A DNA stretch of 64,000 nucleotides from Pararhodobacter sp. (GTDB taxonomy: Bacteria; Pseudomonadota; Alphaproteobacteria; Rhodobacterales; Rhodobacteraceae), in the NCBI RefSeq assembly GCF_034676545.1, contig NZ_JAUCBZ010000015.1, forward strand, positions 713,001 through 777,000. Direction: 5' to 3'. Below the pieces are notes generated by a model. That model ran no database searches, was not told where the DNA came from, and was given only the letters and a program-made list of their open reading frames with translations. How positions within the stretch are numbered: position 1 is the first letter of the stretch; every line of letters begins with the position of its first letter. Below, in pieces: positions 34,708-43,214 of this stretch. The translations under genes were made by a program, and so were the position numbers.

Positions 34708-35360
34708 TTACTTTGGCGCTTTTGCTTTGCGCAGGTAGGGCAGCGGGATATCCAGCGCACCGAACTTGGCCTTGGCATCCTCGGTTGAAACCGACATCGC
34801 AACGATCACGTCATCACCGGGCTGCCAATCGGCAGGGGTTGCAAAGGGCTTGTTGTCGGTCATGCGAATCGCATCCAAAGCGCGCAGGATTTCGTCAAAG
34901 TTGCGGCCAACCGACATCGGATAGATCAGCATCAGACGGATTTTCTTGTCCGGGCCGATGATGAAGGTGGTGCGCACGGTGGCGGTATCGGCGGGCGTGC
35001 GGCCATCGGGCAGATACGCCTCGGCGGGCAGCATGTCATAGAGCTTGGCGATCTTCAGATCCTTGTCGGCGATGATCGGAAAGCTCATCGCGGTGCCGCC
35101 ATAGGTTTTGACGTCTTCCATCCAGGCGTGGTGCTCGGCGACGCCATCAACCGAGATCCCGGCCAGTTTGCAGTTCCGCTTGGCGAACTCGGGCGCCAGC
35201 TTTGCCGCGGCCAAAACTCGGTGGTGCAGACCGGCGTGAAGTCCTTGGGGTGGCTGAACAGGACGGCGTAGCTGTCACCGATATACTCGTGGAAATCGAT
35301 CGTGCCTTGAGTCGTTTCGGCGGTGAAATTCGGGGCAATGTCGTTGATACGCAGGCTCAT
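34708..35360 (-). pseudogene. 1-Cys peroxiredoxin (Prx6-like), frame broken
   Basis: The protein reduces peroxides through Cys45 (FTPVCTTE). It starts at the ATG at 35360 (MSLRINDIAPNF, AGGA upstream) and runs intact to TTEF. At about 35205-35222 the frame shifts; the rest (KLAPEFAKRN, WMEDVKTYGGTAMSFPIIAD, PYLRKAKAPK) continues in a second frame to 34708. The family spacing between TTE and LAPEF (6 residues) is restored by one extra base at the TTTT run of the minus strand. So the full gene would be about 217 residues; it is either a one-base deletion in nature or a homopolymer error in the assembly. Confidence 0.88.
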
Positions 35361-35492
35361 GATGTCCTCATCAGTTGAAATTTGAAGGCGTCTGTCTGAC
35401 AGATAGGCAGTGACGCCATGATTGATAACCCCCGCTCTTGCCCTTGTCTCGGGTGAGTGACAGTGTGACGCAAAATTCCATAGGAGGCCACG

Positions 35493-36938
35493 ATGCTGGA
35501 CAAACGCCAATTTTACATCAACGGCGCATGGGTCGCCCCGATTGACGGCCAGGACTATGATGTCATTGATCCCTCGACCGAAGAATCCGTTGCCGTGATT
35601 TCGCTGGGTGGCACCGCCGATGCAGACGCGGCCGTAGCGGCGGCCAAGGCGGCGTTGCCCGGTTTCATGTACTCCGATCCGGCCGAGCGGCTTGCGTTGG
35701 TCAAGCGCATTCTTGAGGTTTACATTGCGCGCAATGATGAGATGGGCGCCGCGATTTCGCTGGAAATGGGCGCACCGATCGACATGGCCAAGACCAACCA
35801 GTCGGGCTCGGGCACTTGGCATATCCAGAACTTCATTCGGGCGTTTGACGAAATCGAATTCGAGAAAGTGCTGCACGAGAAATCCCCCGATGACCGCATC
35901 ATCAAAGAGGCGGTCGGCGTTTGCGCGCTGATCACGCCGTGGAACTGGCCGATGAATCAGGTCACGCTCAAGGTGATCCCGGCGCTGCTGGCAGGCTGCA
36001 CGATGGTGTTGAAACCCTCGGAAATCGCGCCTTTGTCGTCGCTGGTCTTTGCGGATATCCTGCATGAAGCGGGTGTGCCGGCGGGCGTGTTCAACCTGGT
36101 GAACGGTGACGGCATGGGGGTTGGCACGCGCCTGTCGGGCCATCCTGACGTTGATATGGTCAGCTTCACCGGCTCGACCCGCGCGGGCATCGCGATCTCC
36201 AAGAACGCGGCGGAATCGCTCAAGCGTGTGCATCTGGAGCTGGGCGGCAAGGGGGCAAATATCATCTTTGCGGATGCCGATGAGAAAGCCGTCGTGCGCG
36301 GCGCGCGGCATTGTTTCCAGAACACCGGCCAGTCGTGCAACGCCCCGACCCGGATGCTGGTCGAGCGGTCGATCTACAACAAAGCCGTCGAAACCGCCGT
36401 CGCAACGGCCGAAAAAACCAAGGTTGCCAGCGCGCATGAGGCCGGAAACCACATTGGCCCGGTGGTGTCGCAGGCGCAGTTCGACAAGATCCAGGGCCTG
36501 ATTCAGGTTGGCATCGACGAGGGCGCAAAGCTGGTGGCCGGTGGCCTTGGTCGCCCGGATGGGTTGAACCGTGGCTTCTTCGTGCGCCCGACGGTGTTCG
36601 CGGATGTGAACAACAGCATGACCATCGCGCGCGAGGAAATCTTTGGCCCGGTGCTGTCGATCATCCCCTTCGACACCGAGGAAGAGGCGCTGCAAATCGC
36701 CAATGACACGCCCTATGGCCTGACCAATTACGTTCAATCGCAGGATGGCGCGCGGCGCAACCGCGCGGCCCGCAAACTGCGGTCGGGCATGGTCGAGATG
36801 AACGGCACCTCGCGCGGTCGCGGCGCGCCGTTTGGCGGTATGAAAGCCTCGGGTCAGGGCCGCGAAGGCGGCGTCTGGGGCATCGAGGATTTCCTCGAGG
36901 TCAAAGCCGTTTCCGGCTGGGCCAGCGACGCCGAGTAA
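35493..36938 (+). CDS. Aldehyde dehydrogenase family protein
   Basis: 481 residues, NAD(P)-dependent oxidation of an aldehyde to its acid. The nucleotide motif SFTGSTRAGIAI, the catalytic Glu in HLELGGKGANIIFADAD and the catalytic Cys in NTGQSCNAPTR are present, plus EEIFGPVLSIIPF. It belongs to the broad class of medium-chain and betaine-type ALDHs; the real substrate is unclear. The ATG at 35493 has AGGAGG upstream. Divergent from the peroxiredoxin gene with a 132-base spacer. Confidence 0.9.
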   Translation: MLDKRQFYINGAWVAPIDGQDYDVIDPSTEESVAVISLGGTADADAAVAAAKAALPGFMYSDPAERLALVKRILEVYIARNDEMGAAISLEMGAPIDMAKTNQSGSGTWHIQNFIRAFDEIEFEKVLHEKSPDDRIIKEAVGVCALITPWNWPMNQVTLKVIPALLAGCTMVLKPSEIAPLSSLVFADILHEAGVPAGVFNLVNGDGMGVGTRLSGHPDVDMVSFTGSTRAGIAISKNAAESLKRVHLELGGKGANIIFADADEKAVVRGARHCFQNTGQSCNAPTRMLVERSIYNKAVETAVATAEKTKVASAHEAGNHIGPVVSQAQFDKIQGLIQVGIDEGAKLVAGGLGRPDGLNRGFFVRPTVFADVNNSMTIAREEIFGPVLSIIPFDTEEEALQIANDTPYGLTNYVQSQDGARRNRAARKLRSGMVEMNGTSRGRGAPFGGMKASGQGREGGVWGIEDFLEVKAVSGWASDAE

Positions 36939-37057
36939 CGTTTTTCTGCACCATGCGGCGATGGCTTTGCCCAACGCCGCAAGCTCTCATGCACTGAACA
37001 TCAGCAGCGCCGGGTCTTTACGCCTGATGTTTGCGAAACCATGCAAAAGCCGGAGTT

Positions 37058-37450
37058 ATGACCGTGGCCTACACTTATGACACCAACAACATTTTCGCCA
37101 AGATCCTGCGTGGCGAAATCCCCTGCAACAAGGTGCTGGAAACCGAGCATTCCCTGGCGTTTCACGACGTGCGCCCACAAGCGCCGGCGCATATTCTGGT
37201 GATCCCCAAAGGCCCGTTTGTGACCTTTGATCACTTTGCCCTCGAAGCTTCGGACGCCGAGCGCGCCGATTTTGTCGCCGCCATTGGCACCGTGTGTCGC
37301 GACCTTGGCATTCAGCCGGGTGAGGGTGGCGCGGGCTATCGCGTGATTGCCAACAGTGGTGATCACGGCGTGCAAGAAGTCATGCACCTGCATGTGCATA
37401 TCCTGGCGGGCCGTATGCTGGGGCGCATGTTGGCAAAGCCGGGCGAATAG
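37058..37450 (+). CDS. HIT family nucleotide-binding protein
   Basis: 130 residues from the ATG at 37058, with CGGAG before it. The histidine triad is HLHVHILAGR (residues about 107-116). This is the HINT/PKCI-like group that hydrolyses adenosine phosphoramidates such as AMP-amino acids. Cytoplasmic. It is 119 bases after the ALDH on the same strand and convergent with the hydratase gene at 37454. Confidence 0.93.
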   Translation: MTVAYTYDTNNIFAKILRGEIPCNKVLETEHSLAFHDVRPQAPAHILVIPKGPFVTFDHFALEASDAERADFVAAIGTVCRDLGIQPGEGGAGYRVIANSGDHGVQEVMHLHVHILAGRMLGRMLAKPGE

Positions 37451-37453
37451 GCC

Positions 37454-38218
37454 TCAGGTCAGCCGCACGCGGATCGGGGCAAAGCCCAAACCCTCGAACG
37501 CGGCGTGCCAATCTTGCCCCGGTTGGATTGGCATCGCCCGGGTGACAGTGCCGGTACTCACCAGACTGCCCGCGGGCAGGGGATCGGCGCTGTCGAGGCT
37601 CACCAGATGCCGCAAGACCGCCAGCGGCCCCGCGCCCAGCAGGTTGGTGGCCTGCCCGACCTCCAACACCGCGCCATCACAGGACAGGGTGACGCGGAAC
37701 CGTGTCAGCCGATCCATCCAGCTGCGATCCACCGGCACCCAATCGCCCAGCACCAATGCCCCGTGCATCCCGCCCGAGGCCACCGAATCCGGGGCTTTGA
37801 ACCGCCAGCCCGGATAAGCGGAGTGCACGATTTCAAACCCCGGTGCCGCGGCCTCGATACAGGCAAGCAGCGCTGCGTCATCCATGTCTGGGGTTGGTGT
37901 GGCGCGCAGTTTCAGCACCACCTCGGGCTCGATCTGCGGTTCCATGAAGCCGCCGATCGCCACCGTTCCCGTCGCAAGCGACGTGTCGAATACCGGCGCA
38001 TGAACCGGCGCCTGAATGCCGTATTGCGCCCAGATCAACGTGTTGGTGAACCCGACTTTCATGCCGATAATCCTGGCCCCGGCGGCGACGCGCAGGGCGG
38101 TCAACGCGCGCTGTGCCGCATAGCCCGCCGCCAGATCGAACGCAGGCTCGGCATCGGAAAACGGCGCAATCTGCTGCCCCGTCGCAAAGGCCCGTGTCAG
38201 GATTTCGGCCTTGGTCAT
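37454..38218 (-). CDS. 2-keto-4-pentenoate hydratase-like (FAH superfamily)
   Basis: 254 residues from ATG 38218, overlapping the gap stop (ATGA). Members add water to 2-oxopent-4-enoate-type acids or decarboxylate oxo-acids in aromatic breakdown. The fold shows GMKVGFTN, the metal-site stretch IEPEVVLKLR and FEIVHSAYPGWRF, LVLGDW, SLVSTGTVTRAMPIQPGQ. No aromatic pathway genes surround it; the coupling with gap is unexpected, so the substrate is open. Confidence 0.8.
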   Translation of the reverse strand: MTKAEILTRAFATGQQIAPFSDAEPAFDLAAGYAAQRALTALRVAAGARIIGMKVGFTNTLIWAQYGIQAPVHAPVFDTSLATGTVAIGGFMEPQIEPEVVLKLRATPTPDMDDAALLACIEAAAPGFEIVHSAYPGWRFKAPDSVASGGMHGALVLGDWVPVDRSWMDRLTRFRVTLSCDGAVLEVGQATNLLGAGPLAVLRHLVSLDSADPLPAGSLVSTGTVTRAMPIQPGQDWHAAFEGLGFAPIRVRLT

Positions 38219-39198
38219 TGCCGCTCGCCCATGCGCTGCGTCATGTCCAACATCCGGCACGAGAACCCCCATTCGTTATCGTACCAGCCAAAGACCCGCA
38301 GCATTCCGCCGCCCGTGACCCGGGTTTCCGGCAGGGCCATCACGATGCTTTCGGGCCGCGCGCGCAAGTCCGAGGAGACCAGCGGCTTTTGCGTCCAGCC
38401 CATCACGCCGCCTGCGGTCTGCAACAGCGCGTTGACCTGTTCAACGCTGACCGGTTTTCGGGGCACCACGCACAGATCCACCGCCGAGACACTGGCGGTC
38501 GGCACCCGCACGGCGGCGCATTCGATCCGACCGGCAATCTCGGGCAAGACCCGGTCCAGCAGGATCCCGGCCGAGGTTGTCGTCGGCACCATCGACAGCG
38601 CTGCGGCGCGGTTGCGGGCCAAATCCGGGCTGCGCGGCGCGTCTATGGTCGGCTGACTGCTGGTGTAACAATGAATTGTGGTCATCCAGCCCGCTTTGAT
38701 CCCGAAGGCGTCGTCCAGTTGGCGCACCAAGGGCGCCAGCGCGTTCGTGGTGCAGGACGCATTCGAGACGATGCGGTGCGCGGGCGTCAACAGCGCGTCA
38801 TTCGCGCCCAGCACCAAGGTCACATCCGCCGCCTCCGACGGGCCGGAGATCAACACCCGCCGCGCCCCGGCCCGCAGCCCGCGCTCGGCAACCGCGCGCT
38901 CGTCGGCCTTGCCCGTGCATTCCATCACAAGATCGACGCCATTCAGGTCCAGCGCCGTCAGATCGGCCTGTCGCGTCAGCGGTATCCGATGGCCGGCGAC
39001 CAGTAGCGCGCCGTCGATTTGCTCAACGCCACCTTTCAGCGGTCCGAACACGCTGTCGAATTCCAGAAGATATGCGCAGGTTTCAGCCGGCGCGATGTCG
39101 TTGATGCCGACGATCTCAATCCCCGGCCAATCGCCTCGCAGCCACGCCCGCAGGACCGTGCGGCCAATCCGTCCGAATCCATTGATCAACACCCGCAT
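38215..39198 (-). CDS. Glyceraldehyde-3-phosphate dehydrogenase (type I)
   Basis: 327 residues. NAD-binding start INGFGRIGRTVLRAWL with Asn-Asp (GINDIAP) favouring NAD; active-site Cys149 in SNASCTTNALAP, followed by the GWMTTIHCYT and the C-terminal WYDNEWGFSCRMLDM. It oxidises glyceraldehyde 3-phosphate (or erythrose 4-phosphate in the related Epd). There is no pgk, tkt or fba beside it, so this may be a second copy rather than the main glycolytic/Calvin gene. Its stop overlaps the hydratase start. Confidence 0.92.
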   Translation of the reverse strand: MRVLINGFGRIGRTVLRAWLRGDWPGIEIVGINDIAPAETCAYLLEFDSVFGPLKGGVEQIDGALLVAGHRIPLTRQADLTALDLNGVDLVMECTGKADERAVAERGLRAGARRVLISGPSEAADVTLVLGANDALLTPAHRIVSNASCTTNALAPLVRQLDDAFGIKAGWMTTIHCYTSSQPTIDAPRSPDLARNRAAALSMVPTTTSAGILLDRVLPEIAGRIECAAVRVPTASVSAVDLCVVPRKPVSVEQVNALLQTAGGVMGWTQKPLVSSDLRARPESIVMALPETRVTGGGMLRVFGWYDNEWGFSCRMLDMTQRMGERQ

Positions 39199-39403
39199 CG
39201 CACGCTTCCTCCAAGGTCCAGACCCCTAGAGCTACGCCCGCAAATCCCAAAGCTCAACCCGTGCTGAAGCGGCGCAACCCGTCGGCTGCGCATCAGGCGG
39301 AGCGTGTTTCCCGAGCCGGAAAAAAATAATACTGAGTAAAAGAATCGGGATTGACTTGGGCGCGCGACTTCGGCAGAAATCCGGAAAAATCAGGAGCGTT
39401 CGC

Positions 39404-39571
39404 ATGTCCCATTATTCGCAATCCAGCTTTGAGGAGGCCCAGTCGGTTGACCTGCCCGTGCATTCCGCACGCCAGCTTACCAGTGGCGGAACACAGGCGC
39501 GGATCGACCTCGACGGCAAGATCTATGATCTGCGGATCACCCGCGCCGGCAAGCTGATTCTGACGAAATAA
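39404..39571 (+). CDS. hemP: Hemin uptake protein HemP
   Basis: 55 residues from ATG 39404. The end IDLDGKIYDLRITRAGKLILTK is the HemP/HmuP signature. HemP is a small cytoplasmic activator of hemin-uptake genes in alphaproteobacteria, usually expressed under iron limitation. An AT-rich stretch at 39320-39345 lies upstream and could hold an iron-response site; I could not match Fur, Irr or RirA boxes. No heme receptor genes are in the window. Convergent with the AbrB-type gene. Confidence 0.88.
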   Translation: MSHYSQSSFEEAQSVDLPVHSARQLTSGGTQARIDLDGKIYDLRITRAGKLILTK

Positions 39572-39584
39572 TCACACGGCATAC

Positions 39585-40667
39585 TCACACGGCGGGCGGC
39601 AGGAACCGCTGCCCGAGACGCGCCACAAACACCGTAAGGATGATGCGCGCCAAGTGGTGCAGGGTCACATACACCGCGCTGAGATGCAGCGACAGGGCGA
39701 CCAGCGACATCTCGGTCACACCGCCCGGCGCAAAAGCCAGGATCACGGCGGCGACCGGCTCTCCGACCGGCCCGGCAAGAACCAGCCCGACGCCCAGGGC
39801 AATCAGCAAGACCAGCGAAATCTGAGTCAGTGACAGGACGACCGCCACCCCGGCTTGCCCCTTGGTGAACCCTGCCAGTCTGACGCCCAGCGATGTTCCC
39901 ATCACCCATTGCGTGACCTGAATGGTCCAGATTGGCGGCGCCGCATCCGTGAACCCCGTGGCATGTGCAAGCCCGCTCAGCAGCAACGGCCCGGCCAGAA
40001 CGGCGGCGGGTATGCGCAGCTTCGAGGCGATGAGCCAGCCCGCCACCGCCAGGAACCCCAGCACCCCCACGTCAAGCGCCGTGAGCGTTGACCGAGGGCC
40101 CAAAGACATGCCTGCGCCACTGCCGACGGCGTGCCCTTCGAAGATGGAAAACCCGATGGGAATCAGCACGATACACAAGATCAGCCGCAAGAATTGCAGC
40201 ATGATCAGCATCGTCATATCGGCCCCGGCCTTCTCGCCCATATCGAGGGATTCGACGAAACCGCCGGGCATGGCGGCGTAATACGCGGTTTGCGGCGAAA
40301 GGCGCCCGAGCTTGTGAAACAGCGCGTAGCCGAGCGCATGAGCGACGGGAATAAAGGCGAAAAGTGCGGCGATTGTCACCCACCAGCGCTGCGCCTGGTC
40401 GATGAAATCCTGCGGAAAACTGGCTCCGATGGCGACACCGATAACCGGGACCAGCACAAAGCGCCACGACTGCGGAACGGCCGGCGCGTGACCAAAGAAC
40501 CGGACCCCCAGCATGGCCGCCGCGGCGGTGGTGACCATGCTGCCCAACAACATGGCCAGCGGCAATCCGGCCACCATGGCCGCAAGCCCGCCGATGCCGC
40601 CCAGCGCAAATGTCGCGACAATGGCGACCAAGGGCACGCCCTCGGTGATGCGACTGAGGCTGGGCAT
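39585..40667 (-). CDS. AbrB family (PF05145-type) membrane protein
   Basis: 360 residues with about ten to eleven membrane helices in two homologous halves: FALGGIGGLAAMVAGLPLAMLLGSM near the N-terminus and LGFLAVAGWLIASKLRIPAAVLAGPLLLSG in the second half. It is the membrane family named AbrB (sometimes called ammonia monooxygenase by mistake), not the DNA-binding AbrB. Likely a transporter, substrate unknown. It follows the SDR on the same strand by 10 bases, so the pair may be an operon. Confidence 0.85.
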   Translation of the reverse strand: MPSLSRITEGVPLVAIVATFALGGIGGLAAMVAGLPLAMLLGSMVTTAAAAMLGVRFFGHAPAVPQSWRFVLVPVIGVAIGASFPQDFIDQAQRWWVTIAALFAFIPVAHALGYALFHKLGRLSPQTAYYAAMPGGFVESLDMGEKAGADMTMLIMLQFLRLILCIVLIPIGFSIFEGHAVGSGAGMSLGPRSTLTALDVGVLGFLAVAGWLIASKLRIPAAVLAGPLLLSGLAHATGFTDAAPPIWTIQVTQWVMGTSLGVRLAGFTKGQAGVAVVLSLTQISLVLLIALGVGLVLAGPVGEPVAAVILAFAPGGVTEMSLVALSLHLSAVYVTLHHLARIILTVFVARLGQRFLPPAV

Positions 40668-40677
40668 GGCTTGGTCC

Positions 40678-41442
40678 TTACATCTGACCGCCGGCGATTT
40701 CGACGGTTTGCCCGTTGAAACTGCCAGAGGCCGGAGCGCAGATGAAATTGGCCGCGGCGGCGACTTCTTCGGCCGTGACCAGCCGCTTGTGACGGTTGGT
40801 TTTCGTCATCATTTCGCGGGCCTTCTCATTGTCGATGCCGGCACGCGTGGCAATGGACAGCGTATTGCGGGTGACGATATCGGTATCCACATACCCGGGG
40901 CACAGCGCGTTGAAGGTGATGCCGCTGCCCATGTATTCCTCGGACAATCCACGCATCAGGCCGATCATTCCGTGTTTGGAGGCGGTATAAGCGGGTGCGC
41001 CCTTGAGCCCCTTCAGCCCGGCGATCGAGGCGACGAAAATCATCCGGCCCCATTGTTCCGCGAGCATGCCGCGCAGCGTTTCGCGGGCTGTCAGATAGGC
41101 GCCGTCCAGATTGATCGCCATCATGTTGCGCCAGAAGGCCATGTCCATCTTGGCCATGGATTTACCCTCGGCGATACCGGCGTTGGCGACGCAAATGGTG
41201 ACGGGTCCGCGTGCGGCGATGGCCTCGGCGCAGCCCTTGACCACGCTGTCCTCGACGGCCACGTCCATCACCAACGGATGCAGACCGGGGGTTGCGGCGG
41301 CGGCCGCCTCGAGCACATCGCCGCGCCGCCCGGTGATCGTGACCTGCGCGCCTTGTGCCGCCAAAACCTGCGCAATTGCCAGACCAATGCCCGTGCCGCC
41401 GCCGGTGATCAGCGCGTGGCGCCCTGTGTGGAACTGTTCCAT
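40678..41442 (-). CDS. SDR family oxidoreductase (hydroxyacyl/3-hydroxybutyrate dehydrogenase-like)
   Basis: 254 residues from ATG 41442. Rossmann motif ITGGGTGIGLAIAQVLAAQG, NAG at about 85, the catalytic Ser in IFVASIAGLKG, YTASKHG as YxxxK, and an end G-x-N-G-Q-T-V-E-I-AGG typical of FabG/HbdH-like SDRs. Likely NAD(P)-dependent reduction of a 3-oxoacyl or ketone. It is 10 bases upstream of the AbrB-type gene. Divergent neighbours: pheA on the same strand, 85 bases away. Confidence 0.88.
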   Translation of the reverse strand: MEQFHTGRHALITGGGTGIGLAIAQVLAAQGAQVTITGRRGDVLEAAAAATPGLHPLVMDVAVEDSVVKGCAEAIAARGPVTICVANAGIAEGKSMAKMDMAFWRNMMAINLDGAYLTARETLRGMLAEQWGRMIFVASIAGLKGLKGAPAYTASKHGMIGLMRGLSEEYMGSGITFNALCPGYVDTDIVTRNTLSIATRAGIDNEKAREMMTKTNRHKRLVTAEEVAAAANFICAPASGSFNGQTVEIAGGQM

Positions 41443-41526
41443 CAATGTCCTCCTGAGTGTTTGTCCGAAACCTAACCCGGGCGCATGGCTCTGCCTAGCG
41501 CCTTCCCGCCCGTCCTGCGCAAAGGG

Positions 41527-42372
41527 TTATTCGCCGGCCAGATCGCGCGCCGGATCGCGCGGATATGTTCCCAGGATTTTCAACGAATTGGTAAAATACC
41601 GCAACTCATCCAGCGCCAGTTTTACATTCGCGTCGTCCGGGTGCCCCTCGATGTCGGCATAGAATTGGGTCGCCGTGAACACCCCGCCGACCATATAGCT
41701 TTCCAGCTTGGTCATGTTCACGCCGTTCGTGGCAAACCCGCCCATCGCCTTGTACAGCGCGGCGGGAATGTTGCGCACCTCAAAGACAAAGGTGGTCACC
41801 ATGCCATGTTCGCCACGCCGCGTCATATCGGCCTTGGGCGCCATGATCAGGAATCGCGTGGTGTTGTGGCCGTGATCCTCCAGATCGCGGGCCAGAACCT
41901 CCAATCCGTAGGTCTGCGCCGCCAGCTCGCTGGCCAACACGCCTTGCCCCGGATCGCCAAGGCCGGGAAGTTCCGCCGCCGCACCGGCGCTATCGACCGC
42001 CGCCTCCGAGGTGATCCCGTGCCGCGCCAGGAATTTCCGGGCTTGTGGCAACAACACCGGATGCGCGCGCACATGGCGGATATCGCTCAATTTTGTGCCA
42101 GGCATCGCCATCAGTGCAATGCGCACCCGCACGAAGGCTTCGTCGACGATATGCAATCCGCTTTCGGGCAGTAGCCGGTGAATATCCGCCACCCGACCAT
42201 AGGTCGAATTTTCGACCGGAAGCATCGCCAGATCCGCTTTGCCCTCGTTTACAGAATCAATAACGTCATCAAAAGTGCGGCACGGCAGGGCCTCCATACC
42301 CGGCCGCGCATTGGCGCAAGCTTCATGGGAATACGCGCCGAGCTCACCCTGAAAGGCGATACGATTGGTCAT
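41527..42372 (-). CDS. pheA: Prephenate dehydratase
   Basis: 281 residues from ATG 42372. It turns prephenate into phenylpyruvate for phenylalanine synthesis. The N-terminal PBP-like domain carries IAFQGELGAYSHEACAN and the catalytic-site THR-like NTTRFLIMAP (residues about 175-184); the C-terminal half is an ACT domain for feedback by phenylalanine (NGVNMTKLESYMVGG, YADIEGHPDD). No chorismate mutase part, so this is the monofunctional type. Divergent from the cytochrome c gene. Confidence 0.94.
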   Translation of the reverse strand: MTNRIAFQGELGAYSHEACANARPGMEALPCRTFDDVIDSVNEGKADLAMLPVENSTYGRVADIHRLLPESGLHIVDEAFVRVRIALMAMPGTKLSDIRHVRAHPVLLPQARKFLARHGITSEAAVDSAGAAAELPGLGDPGQGVLASELAAQTYGLEVLARDLEDHGHNTTRFLIMAPKADMTRRGEHGMVTTFVFEVRNIPAALYKAMGGFATNGVNMTKLESYMVGGVFTATQFYADIEGHPDDANVKLALDELRYFTNSLKILGTYPRDPARDLAGE

Positions 42373-42504
42373 TTTGGCCTCTACTTTCATGCGTCCGATG
42401 TCATTTGACGCACTTTGATCGTTTCGTCGCGGTAACTATCCCTTGAATTTGCCAAGGGGAAGCGGGTAGAAGTGCCACAATTCTGCTTGGGCACGGGACG
42501 CGAC

Positions 42505-43026
42505 ATGTTCGATACCATGGTTATAACGAAAATTGTGGCGGGGCTTTGTGCAGCGCTTCTTATCTTTCTCGTCGGCAAATGGGCCGCTGAGAGCATTTAC
42601 ATGCCGGGCCACGATGCCGCGCATGCGCACGCGGTCTATCCGCTGCCACCGGAAGAGGGTGCGGCCGAGGCTGCGCCGACAGAGCCCGAAGTGATCGACG
42701 TTGCCGCGCTTTATGCCGAGGCTGACGCGGCGGCTGGTGAATCGCTGTGGCGCAACTGCCGCGCCTGTCACTCGCTCGAAGAGGGCCGCAATGGCACCGG
42801 GCCGTCGCTGCATGGCGTCGTCGGTCGCGGCATTGATACAATTGCCGACTTCAACTACTCGGGGGCCTTGCTGGCGCTGGGCGATACCTGGACCGTCGAA
42901 GCCCTCAACACCTTCCTGGAGAACCCGCGCTCTGCCGCGCCGGGCACCCGGATGAGCTATGCTGGTTTGCGCGACATTCAGGACCGCATGAACCTGATCG
43001 CCTATCTTGAGGCCGCGTCGCAATAA
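42505..43026 (+). CDS. Membrane-anchored c-type cytochrome (CycM / cy type)
   Basis: 173 residues from ATG 42505 (MFDTMVITKIVAGL). The N-terminal hydrophobic anchor (residues 6-26) stays uncleaved, then a flexible acidic linker (PPEEGAAEAAPTEPE) and a class I cytochrome c domain with NCRACHSLEEG and the distal Met in PGTRMSYAG. It carries electrons between bc1 complex and oxidases at the membrane, like cytochrome cy. A strong terminator follows. Confidence 0.9.
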   Translation: MFDTMVITKIVAGLCAALLIFLVGKWAAESIYMPGHDAAHAHAVYPLPPEEGAAEAAPTEPEVIDVAALYAEADAAAGESLWRNCRACHSLEEGRNGTGPSLHGVVGRGIDTIADFNYSGALLALGDTWTVEALNTFLENPRSAAPGTRMSYAGLRDIQDRMNLIAYLEAASQ

Positions 43027-43048
43027 GCGATGTCACATCATCCACTTG

Positions 43049-43079
43049 GGGCCGCCACATCCTGTGCGCGGCCCTTTTT
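43049..43079 (+). terminator. Terminator after the cytochrome c gene
   Basis: GGGCCGC / GCGGCCC stem (43049-43055 with 43068-43074) followed by TTTTT, 22 bases after the cytochrome c stop. Confidence 0.88.
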
Positions 43080-43214
43080 GCTGTTCTACCGCCGAATTGA
43101 ACCCGGTATCGCCCTCACTCACGCAATCGCCACTTGAACCGGGCGAGTGGGTGGATTTAGCTGTGCCAACGCAGTTTGACCCCTAGAAGTCGAACGAAAA
43201 ACAGGAGTAGCCCC

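Noticed and set aside
35085..36974. A 629-codon minus-strand frame that joins the peroxiredoxin start to a long upstream part
   Set aside because: The upstream part is the antisense of the aldehyde dehydrogenase; only the last stretch (from 35360) is real, so this is no fusion protein.
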